Origin: Lentzea sp. NBRC 102530
Lineage (GTDB): Bacteria; Actinomycetota; Actinomycetes; Mycobacteriales; Pseudonocardiaceae
Assembly: GCF_030269365.1 (NCBI RefSeq)
Contig: NZ_BSTF01000016.1
Coordinates: 62,001-126,000 of the forward strand
Direction: 5' to 3'
DNA length: 64,000 nt
Part shown: positions 8,376 through 16,704 of the stretch, piece after piece
Layout: each line of letters opens with the position of its first letter
Numbering within the stretch: the stretch's first letter is position 1
Program-made: the position numbers and the translations under genes
The notes under the pieces: model-generated
Told to the model about the DNA's origin: nothing
Seen by the model: the letters and a program-made list of their open reading frames with translations, nothing else
The model's database searches: none

Positions 8376-9256
8376 CGGAGTTTTGCCGCAAGCCACTCCG
8401 TGCGGGTGCGCCGCGCCCGCACGGAGAGCGCGGCCTCGGGGAAGATCGCGTCGAACCCGTGGAACCCGCCCGCCCACGTGTGCAGTTCCGCGTCACCGCC
8501 CGCCGCCCAGATGCGGGAGGCGTAGGCGACGTCCTCGTCCCGGAACACCTCCGCCGTGCCGGTGTCGACGTACGTGGCGGGCAGGCCCGCCAGGTCGTCG
8601 GCCAGAGCCGGTGACACATAACGTGAAACGGTCGTGCGGTCACCCAGGACGGCGCGCCATCCGAACTCGTTCATCTCGCGCGTCCACACGCCCGGCACGC
8701 CGGAGTGCTGCCTGCTCGACGTGGAATCGTTGCGGTGGTCCAGCATCGGGCAGATCAGCACCTGCGCGGCGATCTCCGGACCGCCGAGGTCGCGGGCCAT
8801 CAACGTGATCCCGGCGGCAAGCCCGCCACCCGCGCTGATGCCCGCCACGACGAGCTTCCCGGTACCGAGGTTCTCCGCTGTCCACAAGAGACCGCGGTAG
8901 CAGTCGTCGACGAGTGTGCTGCCGGTCGCCTCCGGGGCGAGCCGGTGCTCGACGGTGACCACGGCGACGCCGAGTTCCGCGAGCCACTGCAACGGGATGT
9001 CGATCTGTGAGAACCGGTCGCCCATCACCATGCCGCCGCCGTGGATCCAGTAGACGCACGCGGTGGGCGTGATCCCCCTGGGGCGGAACACGGTCAGCAC
9101 GATCTCACCGAGGTCGACGTCCTGCCGGTCGGCGTCGGTCGTGAACGGCGGGGACGGCATCCGGCGGATCTGCTGGAGCAGCTCGGGCGTGAGTTCGGTG
9201 GACAGCGGCATCTCGGCGAGGAGGGCGCGCAGCTCGGGGTCGAGGGCGAGGGGCAT
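8372..9256 (-). CDS. alpha/beta hydrolase, hormone-sensitive-lipase-type esterase
   Basis: Cytoplasmic carboxylesterase of the HSL/bacterial family IV group (Abhydrolase_3), 294 residues. Seen: oxyanion motif HGGG at residues 72-75, EHRLAPE near 104, nucleophile motif GISAG with Ser141, an aspartate in TAEVFRDED near 240 and the catalytic histidine in GGFHGFD at 266. These complete the Ser-Asp-His triad with normal spacing. Its ATG shares one base with the stop of the upstream ABM gene, so the two are co-transcribed leftward. Substrates are probably short-chain esters; no further inference is possible. Confidence 0.92.
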   Translation of the reverse strand: MPLALDPELRALLAEMPLSTELTPELLQQIRRMPSPPFTTDADRQDVDLGEIVLTVFRPRGITPTACVYWIHGGGMVMGDRFSQIDIPLQWLAELGVAVVTVEHRLAPEATGSTLVDDCYRGLLWTAENLGTGKLVVAGISAGGGLAAGITLMARDLGGPEIAAQVLICPMLDHRNDSTSSRQHSGVPGVWTREMNEFGWRAVLGDRTTVSRYVSPALADDLAGLPATYVDTGTAEVFRDEDVAYASRIWAAGGDAELHTWAGGFHGFDAIFPEAALSVRARRTRTEWLAAKLR

Positions 9257-9561
9257 CAGAACGCCGCCTTGCCACCGACGGGCAGCTCGTCCAGGTACGT
9301 GGACTCGCCGTCGAGCAACGTCTGCAGGTTCGCGACCAGCGCCTGCGCCTCGTCGCTCGCGAAGAACGCGCTGTGCGCCTCGGGGGTCGTCCAGCCCTCC
9401 GTCACGTACACGACGTCCGGGTTGGTGGTCGAGCGGCCGACCAGGAAGACGACGCAGTCGTCGTTGGTGAGCGACGGCGCGTCGAGCAGGAACTCGACGA
9501 CCTCGTCGCCCTTGCCGGGCTTCGCGGTCAGGGTGGCGTGGAAACCGTGCTGGACGCTCAT
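9256..9561 (-). CDS. antibiotic biosynthesis monooxygenase (ABM) domain protein
   Basis: A 101-residue ferredoxin-like protein of the ABM/quinol-monooxygenase type (YgiN-like). It shows the usual opening VQHGFHATLTAKPGKGDEVVEFLLDA, a central CVVFLVGRSTTNPDVVYVTEGWTTPEAHSAFFAS and a C-terminal strand. These proteins are small dimers that oxidise quinones or aromatic polyketides without added cofactor, or act as sensors; activity here is not proven. It is the first gene of a two-gene leftward operon with the esterase. Between this gene and 9662 lie two short inverted repeats (9625-9645 and 9648-9666). Confidence 0.85.
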   Translation of the reverse strand: MSVQHGFHATLTAKPGKGDEVVEFLLDAPSLTNDDCVVFLVGRSTTNPDVVYVTEGWTTPEAHSAFFASDEAQALVANLQTLLDGESTYLDELPVGGKAAF

Positions 9562-9647
9562 CTGTTCCTACCTCTCGTCGTTCTGGCGATGTCTCAATAA
9601 GACCGCTTGAACAGGGGAGATAGGAGATCGATGCTGTCTCGATCTTG

Positions 9648-9666
9648 CCTGATCCTCTCGATCAGG
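9648..9666 (-). terminator. Small hairpin at the end of a gene remnant
   Basis: CCTGATC-CTCTC-GATCAGG, a perfect 7-bp stem with a 5-base loop, overlapping the stop codon of the minus-strand remnant at 9662. A second 7-bp inverted repeat, AGATCGA-N7-TCGATCT, follows at 9625-9645. Tandem hairpins of this kind fit a terminator that outlived its gene. No U-run. Confidence 0.4.
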
Positions 9667-9895
9667 TGATCGGTGTCGGTGAACTGGCGTCCGGTGCCAG
9701 GACCGCCGGGGCACCGCTGCCGTCCGCCGGCACCGACCACACGTCGTTCAGGCCGTCGTCACGCTGGATCGAGTACGCGGACGGTCCTGTCGTCGACCCA
9801 CGCCGGTTGGTCGACGACGCCGCGGGCCTCGGCGAGTTCGGTGATCTCGCGTCGGGAGAAGCGGAGCGGAATCGTTCGGTGTCCGACGGTCGTTC
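9662..9895 (-). pseudogene. Gene remnant with TolB/WD40-like C-terminus (frameshifted)
   Basis: Two minus-strand frames carry good codon bias in succession. From about 9895 to 9750 one reads PLRFSRREITELAEARG and VVDQPAWVDDRTVRVLDPA, then a stop. From about 9755 to 9662 another reads RDDGLNDVWSVPADGSG and APAVLAPDASSPTPIT, which resembles the repeat ending of TolB/beta-propeller proteins. Neither has a start of its own, and the plus-strand gene at 9923 cuts off anything upstream. I read this as the 3' remnant of a larger gene with at least one frameshift. The beta-propeller assignment is a weak resemblance. Confidence 0.4.
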
Positions 9896-9922
9896 GGCGG
9901 CGGTTGGGTGAACGGCGGGCGA

Positions 9923-10549
9923 ATGACGTTGTTGCGGTATTTCCCCGCAGCCTCGGGACTCTGTGAAGGCATGGGAGTCGAGGTCTGCGACCCTCGCTGG
10001 CTCGCGGCCGTGCCTGGGGCCGAGCTCGTGGTCGCGCTGGACGAGGTGAGCGCGCACGCCGCCGCGGGGCACCGGGTGACGGTGCTGATCGACCTGGTGC
10101 CCGACAACGTCGCCGTGCTGCGTGGACTGGCCGCCGAGGCCGTGGGGGAGGGCGCGCGCAAGGTGCGGGTGCGGCCGCACGGGGTGGATCGGGTGGACCT
10201 CGTCCACGCGGCGGTGGAGCTGGGGCGGGTGGCCGAGGACGACGCCGTGGAGGTGCAGTTCGACGTCACGTCGGCTGCCTTGTTGCGCGCTGATCCATCC
10301 GCGTTCGTGCGGGTGGATCCGCTGGTGGTGACGGCGGACGGGACCGTCGTGCCGATCTGCGCCGGGCTGGAGGGGTTCGCCCTGGGGCGGCTGGGGTCGT
10401 GGGAGGAGTTGCTGGAGGGGTGGGATCCCGAGCCCGTCCGCGATCTGTGCCGGGTGGCGCTGACCCGTGCGCTGGCCGACACCGGGCCTCTCGTTTCCTG
10501 GTACGAGCACCTCACCCGGACAGCAGCCGAGATGCGCTCCGGGTGTTGA
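9923..10549 (+). CDS. hypothetical protein resembling the C-terminal half of a radical SAM protein
   Basis: A 208-residue protein (GTG 9908 is an alternative start). The C-terminal part, VDPLVVTADGTVVPICAGLEG then FALGRLGSWEELLEGW, has the layout seen after the barrel in many radical SAM proteins, where a sheet strand is followed by '(A/L)G-x-L-x-(E/S)-x-x-x-L-x-x-W'. The middle (LIDLVPDNVAVLRGLAAEAVG, KVRVRPHG) looks like the last strand-helix units of the same barrel. The N-terminal CxxxCxxC cluster motif is absent, so if this is that family it is a half protein. Codon bias is normal for the genome, so it may still be expressed. No clear ribosome site. It overlaps the convergent PHP gene by 38 bases. 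Confidence 0.55.
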   Translation: MTLLRYFPAASGLCEGMGVEVCDPRWLAAVPGAELVVALDEVSAHAAAGHRVTVLIDLVPDNVAVLRGLAAEAVGEGARKVRVRPHGVDRVDLVHAAVELGRVAEDDAVEVQFDVTSAALLRADPSAFVRVDPLVVTADGTVVPICAGLEGFALGRLGSWEELLEGWDPEPVRDLCRVALTRALADTGPLVSWYEHLTRTAAEMRSGC

Positions 10550-11498
10550 TCACCAGGTCCGGGGTGACGCCGACCTCCTCGGCCCTGGCGCAGCCGTAGT
10601 TCAGCCAGTCGAGCTGGCCCGGGGCGTGCGCGTCGCTGTCGATGGAGAACGTGCAGCCGGCGTCGACGGCGAGGCTGAGCAGCCGGCGCGGGGGATCGAG
10701 GCGCTCCGGCCGTGAGTTGATCTCCACGGCGGTGCCGTGCTCGGCGCACGCCTCGAAGACCTTCGCCGCGTCGAACTGGGACTCGGGCCTGCCCTTGCCG
10801 ACGACCAGGCGGCCGGTGCAGTGGCCGAGGATGTCGACGTGCGGGTTCTTCACGGCGTTGATCATGCGCCTGGTCATGTCCGGACGGGGCATCTTGAGTT
10901 TCGAGTGGACGCTCGCGACCACGACGTCCAGGCGTGCCAACAGGTCCTCGTCCTGGTCGAGGCTGCCGTCGTCGAGGATGTCGACCTCGATGCCGGTGAG
11001 GATCCGGAACGGCGCGAGGTCCTCGTTGAGCTCCACGACGACCTCGAGCTGCTTCTCCAGCCGGGCACGCGTCAGTCCATTCGCGACGGTCAAGCGCGGG
11101 GAGTGGTCGGTCAGCACCATGAACTCGTGGCCGAGGTCGCGGGCGGCCTCCGCCATGTCCCTGATCGGGCTGCCGCCGTCGGACCAGTCGGAGTGGACGT
11201 GGCAGTCGCCCTTGAGCTCGGCGCGCATCTCCTCGCCGCCGGTGATGTCGACGTGCCGGAGCTTCGCGAGGTAGGAGGGCTCGCGGCCGGCCAGCGCGTC
11301 CACGACCACGCCCGCGGTCGACTTGCCGACGCCCTTGAGGTCGGTGAGCGTGCCGAGCTTCGCCCGCTTCTCGACGTCGGCGGGGTCGAGGCCGGCGAGG
11401 ACGGCGGCGGCGTTGCGGAACGCCTGGACGCGGTAGGTCGGCTCCCCCGCCCGTTCGAGGTGGAAGGCCACCTGCTTCAAAGCCTTGACCGGATCCAT
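10512..11498 (-). CDS. PHP domain-containing protein with N-terminal helix-hairpin-helix
   Basis: Metal-dependent phosphoesterase-like protein, 328 residues. Residues 1-75 form a PolX-like 8-kDa/HhH module (AFHLERAGEPTYRVQAFRNA; hairpin LTDLKGVGKS at 51-60). The PHP domain follows from about residue 95 with the metal ligands of GDCHVHSDWSDG (97-108), LTDHS, GIEVDIL, SVHSK, GHCTGR and the late SDAHAPGQ. This is the architecture of the C-terminal PHP exonuclease region of bacterial PolX with the polymerase palm missing. A role in DNA-end processing is plausible but unproven; histidinol-phosphatase activity is the other option. It is transcribed leftward, divergent from the S33 peptidase gene. 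Confidence 0.88.
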   Translation of the reverse strand: MDPVKALKQVAFHLERAGEPTYRVQAFRNAAAVLAGLDPADVEKRAKLGTLTDLKGVGKSTAGVVVDALAGREPSYLAKLRHVDITGGEEMRAELKGDCHVHSDWSDGGSPIRDMAEAARDLGHEFMVLTDHSPRLTVANGLTRARLEKQLEVVVELNEDLAPFRILTGIEVDILDDGSLDQDEDLLARLDVVVASVHSKLKMPRPDMTRRMINAVKNPHVDILGHCTGRLVVGKGRPESQFDAAKVFEACAEHGTAVEINSRPERLDPPRRLLSLAVDAGCTFSIDSDAHAPGQLDWLNYGCARAEEVGVTPDLVINTRSASRLLSG

Positions 11499-11626
11499 AT
11501 CTCTTCCTACCCCATGCCGTCTTGTTTGGCTGCTCAGCGGTGAACATCACCCGACCTTCGGAGGTGTCGACAGGACCACGTACTGCGACAGCGTTCTGGC
11601 CCTGGCCGACGAATCGGAGGGTGCGC

Positions 11627-13201
11627 GTGAGGAAGCGTTGGGGCGCGGCGGCTTTGGTCGCTCCGTTGTTCGTGTCTCTGGTGGGAACCGCTCAGGCCGC
11701 GCCTGGGCCGCTGGACGAGTACTACGCGCAGACCATCGCGTGGGCCGAGTGCCCGGCGGGGTGGGTGTCGCCGTCGACCGGGGTCGAGTGCGCGTCCGTC
11801 GTGGTGCCGATGGACTACAAGAACCCCGGCAACGGGAACCTGGAGATCGCGATCTCCCGGAAGAAGGCCACCGAGCCGTCCCGGCGCAGAGGCGTGCTGA
11901 TGACGAACCCCGGCGGGCCCGGCGGCTCCGGGCTCGGGGCGGTGCACTGGTTCACCGCGCAGACCGACGTCCTCAAGATCTACGACGTGATCGGCATGGA
12001 CCCGCGCGGGGTCGGCCGATCCACCCAGATCCGGTGCATCTCGACGCCTTCTGACGACGAGTTCCCCTCGCGCCCAACGGATGCGCAGCTCGCGAACTGG
12101 TCCGACTACGCGCGGGCCGTCGAGGACAACTGCCGGCGCGGCGGCGGTGAGATGCGCCGGTTCATCTCCACCATGAACACCGCGCGCGACATGGACGTGA
12201 TCCGCGGGGCCATGGGGGAGAAGAAGATCTCCTACGTCGGGTACTCGTACGGAACGCAGCTCGGCGCGGTCTACGGGTCGATGTTCCCGAAGAACCTGGA
12301 CCGCAGCGTGCTCGACTCGGCGCTGGACCCGCTGAAGACGTGGCACGAGCAGGACGTCGACGTGGTCGACGCCATCACGGACAACCTCCGCAAGTGGACC
12401 GCGTGGACCGCCGCCCGCAACTCGGCCTACGGGCTGGGCACGACCGCTGCCGCTGTGCGCGGTGAGCTGGACGCGATCGCCGAGAAGCTGAAGTCCGGGC
12501 CGTACGGCGGCTACGCGGACGTGACGTCCTTCGACTACGCGGTCGGTGCCACGCGGTACCGCCGTTCGTGGGCCGCTTTCTCCCGGCACATCGCCTCGAT
12601 CAAGGCCGGGGTCGCCGACCAGGGCGAGGCCGCGGCGATCGTCGCGGCGCTGAAGAAGGGCGACGTCGAGCCCACCTCGGCGGGGACGTTCCAGGCCGTC
12701 GTCTGCGAATGGGACTGGTCCACCGACGTCAACACCTACTACAACGACATGAAGCGTTGGCGTGACACCAACCCCTACGGCGGCACCGTCGACTACATGG
12801 CGCCGACCAACTGCACGTTCCGGTCGTTCCAGCGACCGGAGAAGATCCCGGCCATCACCCGCAAGTACCCGGCCGGCCTGGTGGTCAACTCCGACGGCGA
12901 CACCCAGACCCCGCTCGCCAACGGCCGGGTGATGGCGGAACACCTGAACCAGCCGTTGATCAGCGTGTCGAACGACGGCCAGCACGGACACTACGCCCTG
13001 CGCCGCAACGCATGCGTCGACACCCTGGTCAACAAGTACCTGGTCTCGGGCATCCTGCCCGCGTCCCGGGTGACCTGTGCGGGCACCGACATCGCGGAGG
13101 ACGTGCCTCCGGGTGCGGCGGCCTCCGCCGGGGTGCAGTCGGCAGGGCGGCCGTTGAGCGCGATCCTCGGCGAGATCGCCGCGGAGACCAAACCCTTCTA
13201 G
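11627..13201 (+). CDS. secreted alpha/beta hydrolase, S33 tripeptidyl-aminopeptidase type
   Basis: Exported peptidase related to Streptomyces tripeptidyl aminopeptidase and SlpD/SlpE. GTG 11627 is preferred because CGGAGG ends 6 bases before it; the frame is open further upstream to 11522 without better support. A Sec signal (MRKRWGAAALVAPLFVSLVG, then TAQA before Ala25) precedes a 500-residue enzyme. Seen: oxyanion loop TNPGGPGGSG, nucleophile elbow GYSYGTQLG with Ser near 206, Asp in NSDGDTQTP near 421 and His in GQHGHYAL near 449, plus the C-terminal TAP-like domain. Likely cleaves short peptides from N-termini outside the cell. It ends 8 bases from the convergent MASE1 gene. Confidence 0.92.
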   Translation: MRKRWGAAALVAPLFVSLVGTAQAAPGPLDEYYAQTIAWAECPAGWVSPSTGVECASVVVPMDYKNPGNGNLEIAISRKKATEPSRRRGVLMTNPGGPGGSGLGAVHWFTAQTDVLKIYDVIGMDPRGVGRSTQIRCISTPSDDEFPSRPTDAQLANWSDYARAVEDNCRRGGGEMRRFISTMNTARDMDVIRGAMGEKKISYVGYSYGTQLGAVYGSMFPKNLDRSVLDSALDPLKTWHEQDVDVVDAITDNLRKWTAWTAARNSAYGLGTTAAAVRGELDAIAEKLKSGPYGGYADVTSFDYAVGATRYRRSWAAFSRHIASIKAGVADQGEAAAIVAALKKGDVEPTSAGTFQAVVCEWDWSTDVNTYYNDMKRWRDTNPYGGTVDYMAPTNCTFRSFQRPEKIPAITRKYPAGLVVNSDGDTQTPLANGRVMAEHLNQPLISVSNDGQHGHYALRRNACVDTLVNKYLVSGILPASRVTCAGTDIAEDVPPGAAASAGVQSAGRPLSAILGEIAAETKPF

Positions 13202-13209
13202 GACAAGGA

Positions 13210-14160
13210 CTAGGCGGGCGGCACGACGCGGCCGAGCCGTTTGCGCACTCCCTCCTCCTGGTAGCGCGCAACGGTCTCGGCCAGCTGCTCGCAGGCCCGT
13301 TCCACGGTGCGCCGGGCCTCGTCGCGCTCACTGGTGATCGCCGAGAGGATCAGCCCGGTCAGCGCCACCGATCCGTTGAAGGCCTGCAGCACGATCATCG
13401 TCGTCAGCAGGCCGCCCGGGGAGAAGTGCCCGCCGGCGGCGGACATCACGGCGGCCACGGAGATGATCGCCGCACAGGGCGCCGCGATCGCGTGCTGGAA
13501 CCGCAACGCCGCCCAGATCAGCATCGGGAACACCAGGAACAGCAACCGCAGGGCCGACACGGTCACGAACGACGCGAGCGCGGCCGTCGTCACCAGCACC
13601 ACGCACGCCTCGGCCAGCCGGGCGGGGGACACGCGCCACCGCAGGCGCGCCAGCGTGAGCAGCAACGGCGTGAACACCAGCACGCCCATCGCGTCACCGG
13701 TCCACCACACCGACGCCACGGCCGGCGCATCGCGCCACGGGATCACGCCGCCCAGCCGCAACGCCGTCGTGCCCACGAGGGCGCTCACCAGCATCGAGCC
13801 CAGCGCGGCCGCGAAGACGAGCAGCAACGCGTCCTTCAGCCGGTCGATCGCCGGGCGGAAACCGAAGCGGGTCAGCAGGTACCAGGCGAGCAGGGGTGCG
13901 GCGGTGTTGCCCGCCGTGATGAGCAACGCCGACAGCAGCGGTGCGCTCAGGGTGACGTTGGCGGCGAACGCGCCGAGCGCGATGCCCGGCCAGATCCGCG
14001 GCCCGCAGATCAGCAGCGCCGCCACGGAGATCCCCGTCGGCAGCCACAGCGGGGTGACCTGACCCTCCACGAGGGCCAGGACCAGGCCGACCTGTGCGGT
14101 CGCGAAGTACGCGAGCGCGCAGGCGGCGATCGTGGCGACGGTCCGGAGTGCGGCGTTCAC
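13210..14160 (-). CDS. MASE1 domain-containing integral membrane protein
   Basis: Membrane protein of about 316 residues with eight or more hydrophobic segments. The pattern LAYFATAQVGLVLALVEGQVTPLWLPTGISVAALL is the hallmark start of the MASE1 sensory module (hydrophobic stretch quoted in parts: LAYFATAQVGLVLAL, then VTPLWLPTGIS). WWTGDAMGVLVFTPLLL is a second conserved segment. The C-terminus is a short cytoplasmic coil (SERDEARRTVERACEQLAETV) without an attached kinase, cyclase or phosphatase domain. GTG 14160 is preferred (GGAG 9 bases upstream); GTG 14229 would add 23 residues. MASE1 usually senses unknown signals for a fused output domain, so a stand-alone copy may interact with a separate partner. 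Confidence 0.8.
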   Translation of the reverse strand: MNAALRTVATIAACALAYFATAQVGLVLALVEGQVTPLWLPTGISVAALLICGPRIWPGIALGAFAANVTLSAPLLSALLITAGNTAAPLLAWYLLTRFGFRPAIDRLKDALLLVFAAALGSMLVSALVGTTALRLGGVIPWRDAPAVASVWWTGDAMGVLVFTPLLLTLARLRWRVSPARLAEACVVLVTTAALASFVTVSALRLLFLVFPMLIWAALRFQHAIAAPCAAIISVAAVMSAAGGHFSPGGLLTTMIVLQAFNGSVALTGLILSAITSERDEARRTVERACEQLAETVARYQEEGVRKRLGRVVPPA

Positions 14161-14527
14161 CGCAACATGCTCCACCCGTGCCCACGCCACCGCCAGACCT
14201 CGTGCCAGGGCGTACCCACCTGGACTCACCCGGCTCGCTCCGGGGCCCGGGCCAGCACCGCGGACGGGGCGGACGGGCGGCCCCGGTGCCCCCGCAGCCC
14301 GCGCTCAAGGCGTTCCCCCAGGTTGACCGCTATGGCCCTGACCAGCTCCAACGAGCATACTGAGCGGTATGTCGAGCAGCGCGAGGGCAGCACCGGGACG
14401 GCACGGCCGATAGGCGGGGACTCGCCGCGAGAGCTGTCGGTGAGCTGTTCGGGTTGACCTCGGCTGGGCGATTGCGCCCTGCGCCAGACAGCTAGTACTC
14501 GTTGGTAACAAGCCGATAAGGGGACCC
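14161..14527. other. Intergenic region between divergent MASE1 and molybdoenzyme genes
   Basis: About 367 bases without a convincing gene. It holds the shared operator at 14355-14373, a stretch GCTCAAGGCGTTCCCCCAG (from 14303) that recurs in similar form at 18615-18636 in the terminator region, and the AAGGGG ribosome site (14517-14522) of the downstream gene. A 14-codon reading frame starts at 14368 directly after the operator but has no other support. Confidence 0.4.
14355..14373 (+). promoter_or_regulatory. Palindromic operator shared with the LIV operon
   Basis: GCATACTGAGCGGTATGTC, differing in one base from the site at 1245-1263; inverted repeat CATAC-N6-GTATG. It lies 154 bases before the molybdopterin oxidoreductase start. 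The common site suggests one regulator for both acyl-CoA ligase operons. Confidence 0.6.
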
Positions 14528-16666
14528 ATGAGGACCGTGTTCACGACCTGCCCGCTCTGCGAAGCCACCTGCGGGCTGGAGCTGACGGTCGAGGGCGACC
14601 GGATCACGAAGGTGCGCGGCGACCGCGAGGACGAGTTCAGCAAGGGCTTCCTCTGCCCGAAGGGCGCCTCGCTCGGCACCCTCGACGCCGACCCCGACCG
14701 GCTGAGCGCCCCGCTGGTCAAGCGCGACGGCGAGTTCCACGAGGTCGGCTGGGCGGAGGCCTTCGCGTACGTCGACGAACGACTGAAGGACTTCCCGGAC
14801 CGCAACGCCGTCGCCATGTACCTCGGCAACCCGGTCGCGCACTCGCTCGCCGGCGGCCTCTACGCCGGACCGCTGCGCAAGTCGCTCGGCAGCCGCAACA
14901 TCTTCACCGCGAGCACCGTCGACCAGATGCCCAAGCACGTCCAGGTCGGCCACATGTTCGGCGGCATCTTCTCGATCCCCGTGCCCGACATCGACCGCAC
15001 CGACTTCATGCTGGTGCTGGGCGCCGACCCGTTCGCGTCCAACGGGAGCCTGTGGACGGTGCCGGACGCACCGGGCCGCTTCAAGGCGTTGCAGAAGCGC
15101 GGCGGGAAGTTCGTCGTGGTCGACCCGCGCCGCAGCCGCACCGCCCAGGCCGCCGACCAGCACGTCGTGATCCGGCCGGGCACCGACGTGTTCCTGCTGC
15201 TGGCCTTGATCCACGAGCTGTTCGCGCAGGACCTGGTGCGGCTCAAGGACCTCGCCGGCCACGTCACCGACCACACGGTCATCCGCGCGCACGTCGAGCC
15301 GTTCAGCCCCGAAGCCGTCGAGGACCGCACCGGCGTCGACGCGGCCACGACCCGGGCACTGGCGGCGCAACTGGCCGCGGCCGACCGCGCCGTCGTCTAC
15401 GGCCGCATCGGCACGACCACCGTCGAGTTCGGCACGATCGCCTCGTGGGCGGTCGACGTCCTCAACGTCCTCACCGGCAACCTCGACCGGCCCGGCGGCG
15501 CGATGTGGCCGCTGCCCGCGCACCTGAACCGCGGCAGGGGCAGCGGCAAGGGGTTCGCCGTCGGCCGCTGGCACAGCCGCGTGCGGGGCCACCCCGAGGT
15601 GATGGGGGAGTTCCCGGCGGTGACGCTGGTCGACGAGATCGAGACGCCCGGCGAGGGCCAGGTGCGCGCGCTGTTCACGATCGGCGGCAACCCCGCGCTG
15701 TCGTTGCCGAACTCGGCCAGGGTGAACGCCGCTCTGTCCTCTTTGGACTTCATGGTCAGCGTCGACCCGTACCTCAACGAGACCACCCGGCACGCGGACG
15801 TCATCCTGCCGACGCCGCCGCCGTCCCGGCGCGTCCACTACGACATCGCGTTCCTCAACCACTCCGTGCGCAACGTCGTGAAGTACTCGCGCGCCGCGAT
15901 CCCGTTGGAGGAAGGCAGGGTCGACGAGACGGACATCTTCTTCCGCCTCATCACCATCTTCTCCGGCCTGGGCCCGGCCGCCGACCTCGACGCCATCGCC
16001 GCGTTCCAGCTGAACGACCTCAGGCAGAAGGCCGGCGTCGACTTCGAACCCGAAGGCGAGACGCGCGAGGAACGCCTGCTGGACCTCAAACTCCGCACCG
16101 GCGCGTACGGGCTGAGCCTCAAGCAGCTGCTGGACCACCCGCACGGCATCGACCTCGGCCCGCTCACCCCGCGCCTGCCGGAGATCCTGCGCACGCCGTT
16201 CGGGAAGGTCGAGCTCACCCCGCAGCCGATCGTGGACGACCTGCCGCGCGTGCGGGAGGCGTTGGAGCGGCCGGAGACCGGGATGGTGCTGGTCGGCCGC
16301 AGGCACCTGCGCAGCAACAACTCCTGGATGCACAACGTGCCCGCGCTGGTGAAGGGCAAGCCGTTGTGCACGCTGCTGGTCAACCCCGGCGACGCCGACC
16401 GCCTCGGCCTCACCGACGGCGAACCCGCCCAGGTCACCTCGCGCGTCGGCGAGGTCGAGGTGCTGGTCGAGGTCACCGCCGACATCGCACCCGGCGTCGT
16501 GTCCATGCCGCACGGCTGGGGCCACGATCAGCCCGGCACGCGGCTCACCGTCGCGAACGAGCACGCCGGCGTGAACGTCAACCTGCTCACCGACGACCTC
16601 CGCCTCGACCCGCTCTCGGGCACCGCCGTGCTGAACGGCACCCGCGTGCGGGTCGTGCCCGCCTGA
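14528..16666 (+). CDS. molybdopterin-dependent oxidoreductase (formate-dehydrogenase-like)
   Basis: Member of the DMSO-reductase/formate-dehydrogenase superfamily, 712 residues, cytoplasmic (no Tat signal). A [4Fe-4S] motif C-x2-C-x3-C-x27-C is visible at Cys8, Cys11, Cys15 and Cys43, followed by Lys45, which in this family relays electrons between cluster and cofactor. Further on are GADPFASN (cofactor phosphate contact), VVDPRRSRTA, and a C-terminal molydop-binding domain beginning GRRHLRSNNSWMHN and continuing with VNPGDADRLGLTDGEPA. Binds bis-molybdopterin guanine dinucleotide (Mo or W). No electron-transfer subunit or maturation gene is adjacent. An acyl-CoA ligase follows after 38 bases. 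Related stand-alone actinobacterial proteins have no known substrate; formate is only one possibility. Confidence 0.88.
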   Translation: MRTVFTTCPLCEATCGLELTVEGDRITKVRGDREDEFSKGFLCPKGASLGTLDADPDRLSAPLVKRDGEFHEVGWAEAFAYVDERLKDFPDRNAVAMYLGNPVAHSLAGGLYAGPLRKSLGSRNIFTASTVDQMPKHVQVGHMFGGIFSIPVPDIDRTDFMLVLGADPFASNGSLWTVPDAPGRFKALQKRGGKFVVVDPRRSRTAQAADQHVVIRPGTDVFLLLALIHELFAQDLVRLKDLAGHVTDHTVIRAHVEPFSPEAVEDRTGVDAATTRALAAQLAAADRAVVYGRIGTTTVEFGTIASWAVDVLNVLTGNLDRPGGAMWPLPAHLNRGRGSGKGFAVGRWHSRVRGHPEVMGEFPAVTLVDEIETPGEGQVRALFTIGGNPALSLPNSARVNAALSSLDFMVSVDPYLNETTRHADVILPTPPPSRRVHYDIAFLNHSVRNVVKYSRAAIPLEEGRVDETDIFFRLITIFSGLGPAADLDAIAAFQLNDLRQKAGVDFEPEGETREERLLDLKLRTGAYGLSLKQLLDHPHGIDLGPLTPRLPEILRTPFGKVELTPQPIVDDLPRVREALERPETGMVLVGRRHLRSNNSWMHNVPALVKGKPLCTLLVNPGDADRLGLTDGEPAQVTSRVGEVEVLVEVTADIAPGVVSMPHGWGHDQPGTRLTVANEHAGVNVNLLTDDLRLDPLSGTAVLNGTRVRVVPA

Positions 16667-16704
16667 AGTCCCCACTCGCCAGAACGCGCCTTCTAGGAGC
16701 CGCC

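Noticed and set aside
9645-9911. 88-residue plus-strand frame
   Set aside because: Poor codon bias and opposite to the better-supported minus-strand remnant.
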